64,000 nt of DNA from Lachnoclostridium sp. An169 (GTDB lineage: Bacteria > Bacillota > Clostridia > Lachnospirales > Lachnospiraceae): assembly GCF_002160525.1 (NCBI RefSeq), contig NZ_NFKT01000016.1:1-64000 (forward strand), given 5' to 3'. Positions 8,098-15,730 of this stretch are shown one piece after another. The notes under the pieces were generated by a model. It was not told the DNA's origin. It made no database searches and saw nothing but the letters and a program-made list of their open reading frames with translations. Position numbers and translations under genes: made by a program. The first letter of the stretch is position 1. Each line of letters opens with the position of its first letter.

Positions 8098-8631
8098 GTG
8101 GATATTGATTTTCTTTTGATCAGAAAGATGAAGCAGGGCGACGATGAAGCTTTTGATACATTTGTCCGAAAATATTACGGAGATATCCTGAAATACTGCG
8201 GATATCACTGCTCCGATGCGGAGTATGCCGAAGATCTGACGCAGGAGACTTTCGCCAGCTTCTTCACAAAATTGTCTGATTATCGTCATAAAGGAAAAAC
8301 AAAAAATTATCTGTACACCATAGCAGGAAATCTGTGTAAAAACTATTATAAGCAGCAGAAACCGGCTTCCATTGATGATGAAAAAATGTCAGAAATAGAG
8401 GCCTCCGGAGACCAGGAGAAGAAGATCACGGACAAGGTTACGCTGGAATGGGCGCTGGAGCAGCTCCCGGCTGAATTCCGGGAAGTGATTGAGCTGTACT
8501 ATTTTCAGGAAATGAAACTGACGGAGATCGCAGAACTTCTGGGAATCGGGCTGTCACTGGTAAAATACCGGCTGACGCAGGCCAGAAGCCGCCTGCAGGA
8601 TTTGCTGGGAAAGGAGGAGACGGAAGAATGA
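8098..8631 (+). CDS. ECF-type RNA polymerase sigma factor
   Basis: GTG start chosen because AAAGGAGG lies five bases before it; residues from an earlier in-frame ATG (8035) do not belong to the family. 177 residues: sigma-2 region (DDEAFDTFVRKYYGDILKYC, DLTQETFASFF) and sigma-4 region (LPAEFREVIELYYFQEMKLTEIAELLGI, LVKYRLTQARSRL). The next gene begins in the ATGA overlap and encodes a membrane protein, the usual place for an anti-sigma factor. Probably controls this exporter operon. Confidence 0.92.
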   Translation: MDIDFLLIRKMKQGDDEAFDTFVRKYYGDILKYCGYHCSDAEYAEDLTQETFASFFTKLSDYRHKGKTKNYLYTIAGNLCKNYYKQQKPASIDDEKMSEIEASGDQEKKITDKVTLEWALEQLPAEFREVIELYYFQEMKLTEIAELLGIGLSLVKYRLTQARSRLQDLLGKEETEE

Positions 8632-9392
8632 ATCTGGATGAACAGCTCAGGGAGTATAAAGGGAAAAAAGAAATGAATCCCAGAGAAGAGAAGATAAGGG
8701 AAACGGTTGAGACTTCGAAGGAAAACTTCCTTCATGCCGAAGCGGAGAAAATATTGTCTTACCGCTCTTTCCTGTATATACAGTTCCGGATGATAAAGAA
8801 AAGATGGTGGCTCTTCCAGATCCTGGTTCTGGTCGCTTTATGGGCGGTGTTCCCTCTTGCAGACGACGCCCTGTATGCATACAGAAGTATGGGAGTCGCG
8901 GCGGCGCTGTTTATTATTCTGATCATTCCGGAACTCTGGAAAAACAGGACAAATCAGTGCATGGAGATCGAATCTGCCACCTATTATTCGCTCCGCCAGG
9001 TTTACTCTGCGAGAATGCTGCTGTTTGGCATTGCAGATGTTGCCATTCTCACGGTATTCTGTGCGGCGGCATCCGTCTCGCTGAAATTATCCTTAACGGA
9101 TCTTCTGATACAGTTTCTGTTTCCCATGGTGGTCACCGCCTGCATCTGTTTTGGCATTTTGTGCAGCAGACGGGCGTTCAACGAAGTGATCGCCATCGGA
9201 ATGTGTATGATCTGGAGCGCTCTCTGGTGGTTTGTCCTGCTGGATGAAAAGCTCTACGCTGCCATCACGATTCCTGTATGGGTCACACTTTTTGGTATTG
9301 CTCTGATATTTATGGTATTTACTGCATACCGGTCCGTCCGTCAGTGCAGTAAGATATGGGAGGAAAACACAGATGGAACTGAAAATGATTAA
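8628..9392 (+). CDS. Membrane protein, possible anti-sigma factor
   Basis: 254 residues. A charged N-terminal cytoplasmic segment of about 60 residues (LREYKGKKEMNPREEKIRET) is followed by about six hydrophobic helices. I recognise no characterised family signature. The ATGA overlap with the sigma gene and the soluble N-terminus before the helices are the arrangement seen for membrane anti-sigma factors; it could equally be an extra subunit of the ABC exporter that follows. Overlaps the ATPase gene by 20 bp. Confidence 0.7.
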   Translation: MNLDEQLREYKGKKEMNPREEKIRETVETSKENFLHAEAEKILSYRSFLYIQFRMIKKRWWLFQILVLVALWAVFPLADDALYAYRSMGVAAALFIILIIPELWKNRTNQCMEIESATYYSLRQVYSARMLLFGIADVAILTVFCAAASVSLKLSLTDLLIQFLFPMVVTACICFGILCSRRAFNEVIAIGMCMIWSALWWFVLLDEKLYAAITIPVWVTLFGIALIFMVFTAYRSVRQCSKIWEENTDGTEND

Positions 9393-10260
9393 TCTCACGA
9401 AACAATTCGGCGATTTTACGGCAGTCGACCATATGAATCTCACCATGACAAACGGGGTCTATGGTCTGCTCGGTGTAAACGGCGCCGGAAAAACGACTCT
9501 TATGAGGATGATCTGCACGCTGCTGCAGCCTACCGGAGGGAGGATCATCTGCAACGGGAAAGATGTTTTTAAAATGGGGGCAGATTACCGCAGGCTGCTG
9601 GGATATCTGCCTCAGGATTTCGGATTTTATCCGGAGTTTACGGTGAAAGATTATCTCCTTTACATTGCGGCATTGAAAGGGCTCCGGCCGGCGGTGGCAA
9701 AAAGGCGCGTGCGGGAACTGACTGCAAAGGTCGGTCTTTCCAAAGCGGCGAACAAAAAAATGAAAAAGCTGTCCGGCGGAATGAAGCGCAGGGCGGGAAT
9801 CGCACAGGCGATGCTGAACGACCCGAAGATCCTGATTCTGGACGAACCTACGGCAGGTCTGGATCCAAATGAAAGAATCCGTTTTCGGAATCTGATCAGC
9901 GAACTTTCCGAGGACCGGCTGGTGCTGCTTTCCACACATATTGTGTCTGATGTGGAGTATATCGCCAACGAGATCTGGCTGATGAAGGACGGACGGCTTC
10001 TTCATCAGGGCACATCCGATGAACTGATCGGTTCCATGGAGGAAAATGTGTGGAAGTGTTATGCGGCAAAATCGGATGTTCCGGCGTTGATGAAGCGGTA
10101 TAAGATTTCCAATATCAAATCCGAAGCCCATGGCGTGGAATTAAGGATTATCTCCGGAGAAAAGCCCCTGCCGGATGCGGTTATGGAGGAGGCAAATCTG
10201 GAGGATGTATTTCTGTATTATTTCGGAGAAAAGGCGGGTGTTCATGATGCTGTTATTTGA
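9373..10260 (+). CDS. ABC transporter ATP-binding protein
   Basis: 295 residues. Walker A GVNGAGKT (34-41), Q-loop YLPQDFGFYPEFTV, signature LSGGMKRRAG, Walker B ILILDEPTAGLDP, switch STHIVSD. GGGAGG nine bases before ATG sets the start inside the preceding gene. Belongs with the permease that overlaps its 3' end. This is a different system from the minus-strand exporter at 4.1-5.9 kb: the proteins are clearly distinct and this one is under an ECF sigma rather than a two-component system. Confidence 0.93.
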   Translation: MELKMINLTKQFGDFTAVDHMNLTMTNGVYGLLGVNGAGKTTLMRMICTLLQPTGGRIICNGKDVFKMGADYRRLLGYLPQDFGFYPEFTVKDYLLYIAALKGLRPAVAKRRVRELTAKVGLSKAANKKMKKLSGGMKRRAGIAQAMLNDPKILILDEPTAGLDPNERIRFRNLISELSEDRLVLLSTHIVSDVEYIANEIWLMKDGRLLHQGTSDELIGSMEENVWKCYAAKSDVPALMKRYKISNIKSEAHGVELRIISGEKPLPDAVMEEANLEDVFLYYFGEKAGVHDAVI

Positions 10261-11476
10261 AATAAAAAAAGTTCTTTCAAAACCTTTAAATAAAGCTGCC
10301 CTTCTGATCCTGGCGGCAGTTCTGATCATAGGGAGTATTCTGACTATAAGAGATGTGAAGTATATTGATGCGGACGGAAATTCATCCGCAGGCATATCGG
10401 CGGCCAGAAGTCTGCGGGCAGAAAAGAATCAGTACAAAGGATATCTGACTGAGGATGTCATAAGGCAGGTCATTGAGGAAAATGCGGCGGTTTCCGCTTC
10501 CCCGGAAGCGCAGTCGGAAGATGCGCAGGAGAACAATAAGGCTGCTGCAGAGGCGCAGGGATTTGCCGATATCCGGGAGATGATCAACCTTGCCTTTGGA
10601 GAAATGGAAAATTATGACTACTACAGAATCAACAGTGTATCGGAGGACGAGGCGGGGAGCTTTTATGAGCAGAGAATTGCCGGGCTGAAAGACTATCTGA
10701 ACAGCGATGATGTAACAGACAGTTTCACGGAAGAAGAAAAAGAATGGCTGATTAATAAGTATGAGAGTCTGGATACACCTCTGTACTATGAGTATGCGGA
10801 TGGATGGAAGGCGCTGATGGATTCCCAGTATCTTCCCACACTGATGATGATTACGGTTCTGATTACCGGATTTCTGGTATCCGGAATCTTCTCCGATGAA
10901 TTTGCCTGGAAAGCAGACTCGATTTTCTTTTCCGCAAGACTGGGGAGGGGAAAGGCCATTCTCTCCAAAATGGGCGCGGGTTTTCTGATCACAACTGTCC
11001 TGTACTGGAGCACGGTGTTCCTGTTTGGCTTTATCGTACTGGCTGTACTGGGATTTGGCGGGGGAAACTGTGCGGTGCAGACCGGGGTGAGCAACTGGAA
11101 CAGTATCTACAATATTACGTATTTTCAGGATTATCTGCTCAGTACCGCCGGCGGATACGTGGGAAGCCTGTTTATTACAACACTCGCCATGCTGGTCTCC
11201 GCAAAAACCCGTTCCACGGTATTTGCAATCACGGTCCCGTTTATACTGACCTGCGTTCCGCCTTTTGTGGGACGGCTGGAAGCCTTTGCACGGATCATGA
11301 CACTGTTTCCGGACCAGCTTCTGTCCATCAATAAAAATCTGGAAGATTTCAGCCTCTACCATATCGGCGGCGGTATATTCGGCGGGGTAACAGTCATCAT
11401 CCCGCTGTACCTGATCCTGTTCTGCCTGGTATTTCCGGTTCTGTTCCTTGTATACCGGAGAACGCAGATCAGGTAG
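10244..11476 (+). CDS. ABC-2-type transporter permease with large extracellular loop
   Basis: Start at the ATG pair MMLLFEIKKV, which lies inside the ATPase gene (17-bp overlap). About 410 residues: one N-terminal helix (AALLILAAVLIIGSIL), a roughly 165-residue hydrophilic and acidic loop (residues 40-200), then five more helices (TLMMITVLITGFLV through YLILFCLVFPVLFLV). This architecture is usual for ABC-2 permeases that act on membrane-associated peptides or lipids. The substrate is unknown. It ends the operon. Confidence 0.85.
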   Translation: MMLLFEIKKVLSKPLNKAALLILAAVLIIGSILTIRDVKYIDADGNSSAGISAARSLRAEKNQYKGYLTEDVIRQVIEENAAVSASPEAQSEDAQENNKAAAEAQGFADIREMINLAFGEMENYDYYRINSVSEDEAGSFYEQRIAGLKDYLNSDDVTDSFTEEEKEWLINKYESLDTPLYYEYADGWKALMDSQYLPTLMMITVLITGFLVSGIFSDEFAWKADSIFFSARLGRGKAILSKMGAGFLITTVLYWSTVFLFGFIVLAVLGFGGGNCAVQTGVSNWNSIYNITYFQDYLLSTAGGYVGSLFITTLAMLVSAKTRSTVFAITVPFILTCVPPFVGRLEAFARIMTLFPDQLLSINKNLEDFSLYHIGGGIFGGVTVIIPLYLILFCLVFPVLFLVYRRTQIR

Positions 11477-11491
11477 CAGGAGATATCCGTT

Positions 11492-13513
11492 CTACACTTC
11501 TTTTTCTGTAAAACCTTCTGCAAAGGGTCCCGGAAGGGCGTTCAATCCGCGGGGATCACCAAAGTAATCTCTGTTGAAGATGATCGCTCTTCCGTCCGGC
11601 TCTTCGAAGCGCTGCTCCGGTTCAAAGGCTTTCCCGAGAGTATCGCTGTCGATTATGCCGGTGGTCCAGTTTTTCAGGAGTTCGTAGACATTTGTCTCAA
11701 TATAATACTTCCCGTTCTTTTCTGTGAGCTTTACACAGGCTTTCACATCATCGGAAGCGATAAATTTTTCTTTTTCGTTCTTCCAGTTCACTGCACCGTT
11801 GAAATATGCGTTCCCGTTGATCCATACAGGAAGCTTTCCGAAATGATAGTCCTGCATCGCGCCCATATCAGGCTGGGGATTCTCCAGTTCAAAGGGGACG
11901 ATCCACTCGTCGTAGGTCGGGTAATCGTCAAATACCCCTGTTCCCTGCACTTTGGTGTCATACTTGACGAATCCCATATCTTCTGTTTCTTCCGCCGGTT
12001 TTACCGGCCAGTTCTGGATAAAGATATTGTTGTATATACGGTCGTCGCCGTGGAGGATCGTCATCATTCCCGCAACCTCTGTCCTGTGGCGGATGTGATA
12101 AGGCGTATATCTGGGAGTCATGGTTCCGTCTTTCAAAGCCATGTCCGTACCGCTTCCGATCGAATTCATTGCGCCGAGGGACAGGTTGTGGACCAGTGCG
12201 CAGCCCTGGGTGGCGAGTTGGAATGACACCCTGGAAAGAGAGATATTATTGTCAATCAGAGTCGGACCGTGGCTGACTTCCACGAATACATCACAGCTTG
12301 ACATTCCGCCCGGGACAAGGGGAATCTTTTCATCCGGGGCATGGTTGTCGTGGAAGAGGTTCTGGGAGATCCGTGTTCCCTGTGCCTGCCAGTCGCACCA
12401 GACCCCGATCGTCGAATGATGGATGTGGTTCCTCCGGATCGTGACATCGATCGCCGCGTGGAGCTTGATCCCTGCCACCTCGGCCCCGGCCAGCTCCTGC
12501 ATACAGTTGATATGGTGGATATGGTTGTCTTCTATGGTGGAGAAAACTCCGCCCATCCTTCCCACAATTCCTGTCTGCTCACAGTGGTGGATATGGCACC
12601 GGCGCACGATGTGGCTTCCGATGCGCTCTTTCGTCCAGCCGTGATACTGCCCCCTGCACACGGCGTCCCGCTCCATCTGTGTCGGACTTTTTACATGTTT
12701 TCTTGTGAAATAGTGATCATTTTCCGGGTCATAATATTTCCCCAGGGAGATGCCGCAGCATCTGCTGTTGCTGATCTCGCAGTCTTCGATGATCCAGCCC
12801 TTCGACCAGTGGGGACCGATCATGCCGTCCTGGTACGCCGCAGGCGGAGCCCATGTGGTTGCGGCCTTATTGATGTTAAAACCGCTTACCGTGATATATC
12901 CGATCTCTGTCCTGGAAGGCATGAAGCAGTTGCGCCGGACATTGATCTCCACATCTTCCTCATTTGGATTCTTTCCCTGGAAGTTTGCGTAGATCACGGT
13001 TCTGTTCTCTTCTGTGTCCTGTTCGGTATACCATTTGTATACAGACCATTCCGGCTCCCAGGAGTGGATATAGGTCTCGCCTTTTATGCACTCCTCCAGT
13101 GTCTGCGTCTCATAGAACTGGCGCCCGTTCAGGTAGACTGCGCCCGTGTGCCTTACAAACGGTCCGAAATACCAATCCCCCATGATCAGTGTGGTGTAAG
13201 GGTTATATGCGCCGAATATCCCGTTGTCCACACAGAGCATCCATACATTACCCTGAAAGTGCTGCCAGCCTTCCGCCTTTTCCGCTCCTGTGATGACAGC
13301 TCCCAGAGGGATCTCGCTTCTGTATGTGATCCTTGCATCCTCACGTCCGGCATTTCGCGGGTCTACATATTCGCGGTAGACGCCGGGGGCAACGACTACT
13401 TCATCGCCGGGGCATGCAGCCCGGGCTGCGTCGTTTATATGCTTATAAGGATACTCCCTGCTTCCGTTCCCGTCTTTTCCTGCGTTGACATCTACATAGA
13501 TAACCATGGACAT
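11492..13513 (-). CDS. GH120 beta-xylosidase (right-handed beta-helix)
   Basis: 673 residues, no signal peptide, AAGGAGG before the start. The sequence follows the GH120 pattern of Thermoanaerobacterium XylC throughout: TWAPPAAYQDGMIGPHWSKG, GIKLHAAIDVTIRRNHIHH, GVWCDWQAQGTRISQNLFH and DVFVEVSHGP. The two catalytic acids map to D374 (nucleophile, in WCDWQ) and E412 (acid/base, in FVEVS). GH120 enzymes release xylose from xylo-oligosaccharides. The cytoplasmic location implies imported substrate. Divergently transcribed from an AraC regulator 146 bp away. Confidence 0.9.
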   Translation of the reverse strand: MSMVIYVDVNAGKDGNGSREYPYKHINDAARAACPGDEVVVAPGVYREYVDPRNAGREDARITYRSEIPLGAVITGAEKAEGWQHFQGNVWMLCVDNGIFGAYNPYTTLIMGDWYFGPFVRHTGAVYLNGRQFYETQTLEECIKGETYIHSWEPEWSVYKWYTEQDTEENRTVIYANFQGKNPNEEDVEINVRRNCFMPSRTEIGYITVSGFNINKAATTWAPPAAYQDGMIGPHWSKGWIIEDCEISNSRCCGISLGKYYDPENDHYFTRKHVKSPTQMERDAVCRGQYHGWTKERIGSHIVRRCHIHHCEQTGIVGRMGGVFSTIEDNHIHHINCMQELAGAEVAGIKLHAAIDVTIRRNHIHHSTIGVWCDWQAQGTRISQNLFHDNHAPDEKIPLVPGGMSSCDVFVEVSHGPTLIDNNISLSRVSFQLATQGCALVHNLSLGAMNSIGSGTDMALKDGTMTPRYTPYHIRHRTEVAGMMTILHGDDRIYNNIFIQNWPVKPAEETEDMGFVKYDTKVQGTGVFDDYPTYDEWIVPFELENPQPDMGAMQDYHFGKLPVWINGNAYFNGAVNWKNEKEKFIASDDVKACVKLTEKNGKYYIETNVYELLKNWTTGIIDSDTLGKAFEPEQRFEEPDGRAIIFNRDYFGDPRGLNALPGPFAEGFTEKEV

Positions 13514-13659
13514 TTTCCTCCTTGTTCTTCGTATTTTTCCTGCTGTTTCATGTCAGGGATAAAACAGTCAGGGCTAAACGCGCTTGATGTGCCTTCGGGC
13601 TTATTATATAATCGTGATATAAGTTAAATAATATCGGAAATAGAAAAGGAATACATAAA

Positions 13660-14766
13660 ATGTATCTGAAATCGACTTTTACCAAAGAGGAAAACACCAG
13701 GGAGCAGGATGATATCTCCGGGAGAAGGATCATCCGGGCAGACGACATGAATTATACGCATCTGATCCTTCACGATGAGGATGGCTCCGTATATCAGTCC
13801 TTTGATATAAACATGCCCTATCTTATTCTGTACAAATCTGTGGATGTGAGAGCGGATACTTATGTTTATCAGGAATTCAGTGAAAACTCCAAGGTACTGA
13901 CAGGATCGTCATATGCAGAATTCATAGCTGCCACGGAGACGGAAAAACAGCATTTTCACAATTTTTATGAGCTGACTTTCGTACTTTCCGGAGAACTGAC
14001 GATGAAGATCGAGGACGAATTTGTCGTCTATCATCAGGGAGACTGCTGTCTGTGCAACAAAAATATCCATCATCTCGAGTTTATGGAAAAAAATGCGGAG
14101 ATCTTGCTAGTCCTGATGAAAGAAGAGTACATCCATGACGTCTTTGACAGAAATTACTATTATGACCGTCTGGGCAATCCGCATCCGATCAGGACGGTAT
14201 TTGATGTGTTCTTCTCAAACAACCGGAAAAATCCGATGTACGACGCAAAAGTGTATGCAGATTACAGATGTAAAAATGCGGAATTTTTAGAGTCTGCTCT
14301 GGGGATCGTCAATCAGATGATCACGGAGATCGCGGGGACGGGATCCGGCAAATGCCACATGATGAAAGCTCTGCTGTGCCGTTTTTTTGAGATGCTGGAG
14401 GACAGCCGCATCTACCGCGGGGAAGTACACCGGGCAAAGCTTTCAAACGAGGAACAGGTCATCTGGAAGATCACCGAGGCGTACAGAAAAAAAGACGGAC
14501 TATTTTCCCGGGGAGAGATCGAGCAGATCACCGGCTATCACGGAGATTACGTGGAGAGGATCGTAAAGAAGCTTACCGGAAAGACCCTTCTTGCGTTCGG
14601 AAGAGAGTTCCTCGTCCAGAAAGCCGCAGTGCTGTTAAAAGACACGGATCTGAGCATTGAAGAGATATGCGGAAAGATGGGCTACTCCAACCGTTACTAT
14701 TTCAACCGCATATTCGCAGAAAAATATGGCATGACCCCATCCGAATTCCGGCGCCATTCTGCATAG
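13660..14766 (+). CDS. AraC-family regulator (cupin sensor), probable GH120 regulator
   Basis: 368 residues. N-terminal cupin-like sensor (HFHNFYELTFVLSGELTMKI, GDCCLC) and C-terminal double helix-turn-helix (SIEEICGKMGYSNRYYFNRIF, KYGMTPSEFRRHSA). Divergent from the GH120 gene; the shared 146-bp region contains AT-rich imperfect palindromic DNA (TTATATAATCGTGATATAA at about 13602) that could hold both promoters and an operator. A role in controlling the xylosidase is inferred from position only. Confidence 0.88.
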   Translation: MYLKSTFTKEENTREQDDISGRRIIRADDMNYTHLILHDEDGSVYQSFDINMPYLILYKSVDVRADTYVYQEFSENSKVLTGSSYAEFIAATETEKQHFHNFYELTFVLSGELTMKIEDEFVVYHQGDCCLCNKNIHHLEFMEKNAEILLVLMKEEYIHDVFDRNYYYDRLGNPHPIRTVFDVFFSNNRKNPMYDAKVYADYRCKNAEFLESALGIVNQMITEIAGTGSGKCHMMKALLCRFFEMLEDSRIYRGEVHRAKLSNEEQVIWKITEAYRKKDGLFSRGEIEQITGYHGDYVERIVKKLTGKTLLAFGREFLVQKAAVLLKDTDLSIEEICGKMGYSNRYYFNRIFAEKYGMTPSEFRRHSA

Positions 14767-14795
14767 TTATAAAAAGAAAAAATAAAGAAGAGAAC

Positions 14796-14824
14796 TTGCA
14801 TTTTTATTTATAATTGCATATAAT
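14796..14824 (+). promoter_or_regulatory. Sigma-A-type promoter of the toxin-antitoxin operon
   Basis: TTGCAT (14796-14801), a 17-bp spacer and a perfect TATAAT (14819-14824), followed 24 bp later by the antitoxin start. Such operons are usually autorepressed by the antitoxin; the AT-rich TTATAAT-like repeats overlapping the spacer could be the operator. Confidence 0.75.
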
Positions 14825-14848
14825 ATAGATGTGAAAGGAGTGTTGGAT

Positions 14849-15112
14849 ATGGCACAGACAGTAAACGTGAATTTTAAACTGGATTCTGATGTAAAAAAGA
14901 GCATGGAACAGGTTTGCTCTGAATTGGGGCTTTCCATGAGTGCAGCATTTACGATATTTGCGAAAAAAGTCGGAAGAGAGAAACGGATTCCCTTTGAGGT
15001 TTCAGTCGACCCGTTCTATTCAGAAAGCAATATTCGTTATCTGGAACAGAAAATGGCAGACTATAAAGCCGGACGGTTAAAGTTGGCGGAGCATGAACTG
15101 ATAGAGGAGTAG
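14849..15112 (+). CDS. RelB/DinJ-type antitoxin
   Basis: 87 residues from the ATG eight bases after AAAGGAG; an upstream in-frame GTG overlaps the ribosome site. The N-terminus (AQTVNVNFKLDSDVKKSMEQ) is the ribbon-helix-helix DNA-binding part of RelB/DinJ antitoxins, with LGLSMSAAFTIFAKKV as the following helices. The C-terminal half, YLEQKMADYKAGRLKLAEHE, is the toxin-binding part. The toxin gene follows after 7 bp. Confidence 0.92.
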   Translation: MAQTVNVNFKLDSDVKKSMEQVCSELGLSMSAAFTIFAKKVGREKRIPFEVSVDPFYSESNIRYLEQKMADYKAGRLKLAEHELIEE

Positions 15113-15119
15113 TCTGCAG

Positions 15120-15383
15120 ATGAAGAAATTGCAATGGGATTTTGATGCATGGGAGGATTATATTTATTGGCAGGCGCAGGACAAGAAAATTCTGAAAAGG
15201 ATAAATCAACTAATAAAAGATGTTGTGCGTAGTCCGTTTGAAGGAATAGGCAAGCCGGAACCGTTGAAGGGGAAGCTTTCCGGCTTTTGGAGCAGACGTA
15301 TCGATGGAGAACACAGACTGGTTTATGTGGTGGAAGATCATGCGGTTTTGATAATCTCATGCCGAGGACACTACGACGATTAG
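15120..15383 (+). CDS. yoeB: YoeB/Txe-family mRNA interferase toxin
   Basis: 87 residues, full length for YoeB. Conserved pieces: WEDYIYWQAQDKKILKRIN, PFEGIGKPEPLKGKLSGFWS, RRIDGEHRLVY and CRGHY. The catalytic set known for YoeB is present: E47, R60, R66, H84 and Y85. The family cleaves mRNA on the ribosome. Probably functional, as antitoxin and toxin are both intact. A terminator begins at its stop codon. Confidence 0.94.
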   Translation: MKKLQWDFDAWEDYIYWQAQDKKILKRINQLIKDVVRSPFEGIGKPEPLKGKLSGFWSRRIDGEHRLVYVVEDHAVLIISCRGHYDD

Positions 15384-15408
15384 AGGACGGCTATCCGTCC
15401 TCTTTCCA
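15382..15408 (+). terminator. Terminator of the toxin-antitoxin operon
   Basis: A 9-bp perfect stem AGAGGACGG/CCGTCCTCT with a four-base loop starts in the toxin stop codon and is followed by a short T/C tract (TTTCC). Confidence 0.7.
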
Positions 15409-15453
15409 TCTTGTAAATATCCGGTTTCTTTTCCTATCTGCGCCGTTGCCCAG

Positions 15454-15591
15454 GCAGAAGAGCCCCATGCTGCCATGAAGGCCCGTAGTGGAGCGCCGGT
15501 CCTTGGACCGCGTCCTTTGCGGTCCTATGTACCGCTGCGCTCCGCTCCCGAGCGAAAGCGCGGCCGCCGTGGCAGTATGGGGCTCTTCTGC
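15454..15591. repeat. 138-bp inverted-repeat element with structured GC-rich core
   Basis: Two 22-bp arms, starting GCAGAAGAGCCCCAT at 15454-15475 and ending ATGGGGCTCTTCTGC at 15570-15591, are complementary with one mismatch. The roughly 94-bp interior is much richer in GC than its surroundings and holds further stems (GGACCGC/GCGGTCC; GAGCGC/GCGCTC). It contains no credible gene. It may be a MITE-like insertion, a REP/BIME-type repeat or a structured RNA. It lies in the 347-bp gap between the toxin gene and phosphoglucomutase; the rest of that gap is a promoter and leader. Confidence 0.75.
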
Positions 15592-15639
15592 CGGAAACTT
15601 CGCACAGTTGTGAAAAGTGACCGGATTTCCCCTTTTTCA

Positions 15640-15668
15640 TTGCCCATCCGCTTCAAACATGGTATATT
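15640..15668 (+). promoter_or_regulatory. Putative promoter of phosphoglucomutase
   Basis: TTGCCC (15640-15645), 17-bp spacer, TATATT (15663-15668), 62 bp before the start codon. Good match and spacing; no test of function. Confidence 0.6.
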
Positions 15669-15730
15669 AATAGCAGGTGTTGTATTATTTACACAAAAAA
15701 TATAAAAAGAAAGTAGTAGGAGTGGTTAAA

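Noticed and set aside
12341-13627. 428-codon open frame on the plus strand opposite the GH120 gene
   Set aside because: It mirrors the codon pattern of a clear GH120 gene, has no family features and no ribosome site; it is an antisense shadow.
15454-15591. The 138-bp inverted repeat as a simple terminator
   Set aside because: The arms are too far apart and no U-tract follows; the toxin gene already has a terminator at 15382.
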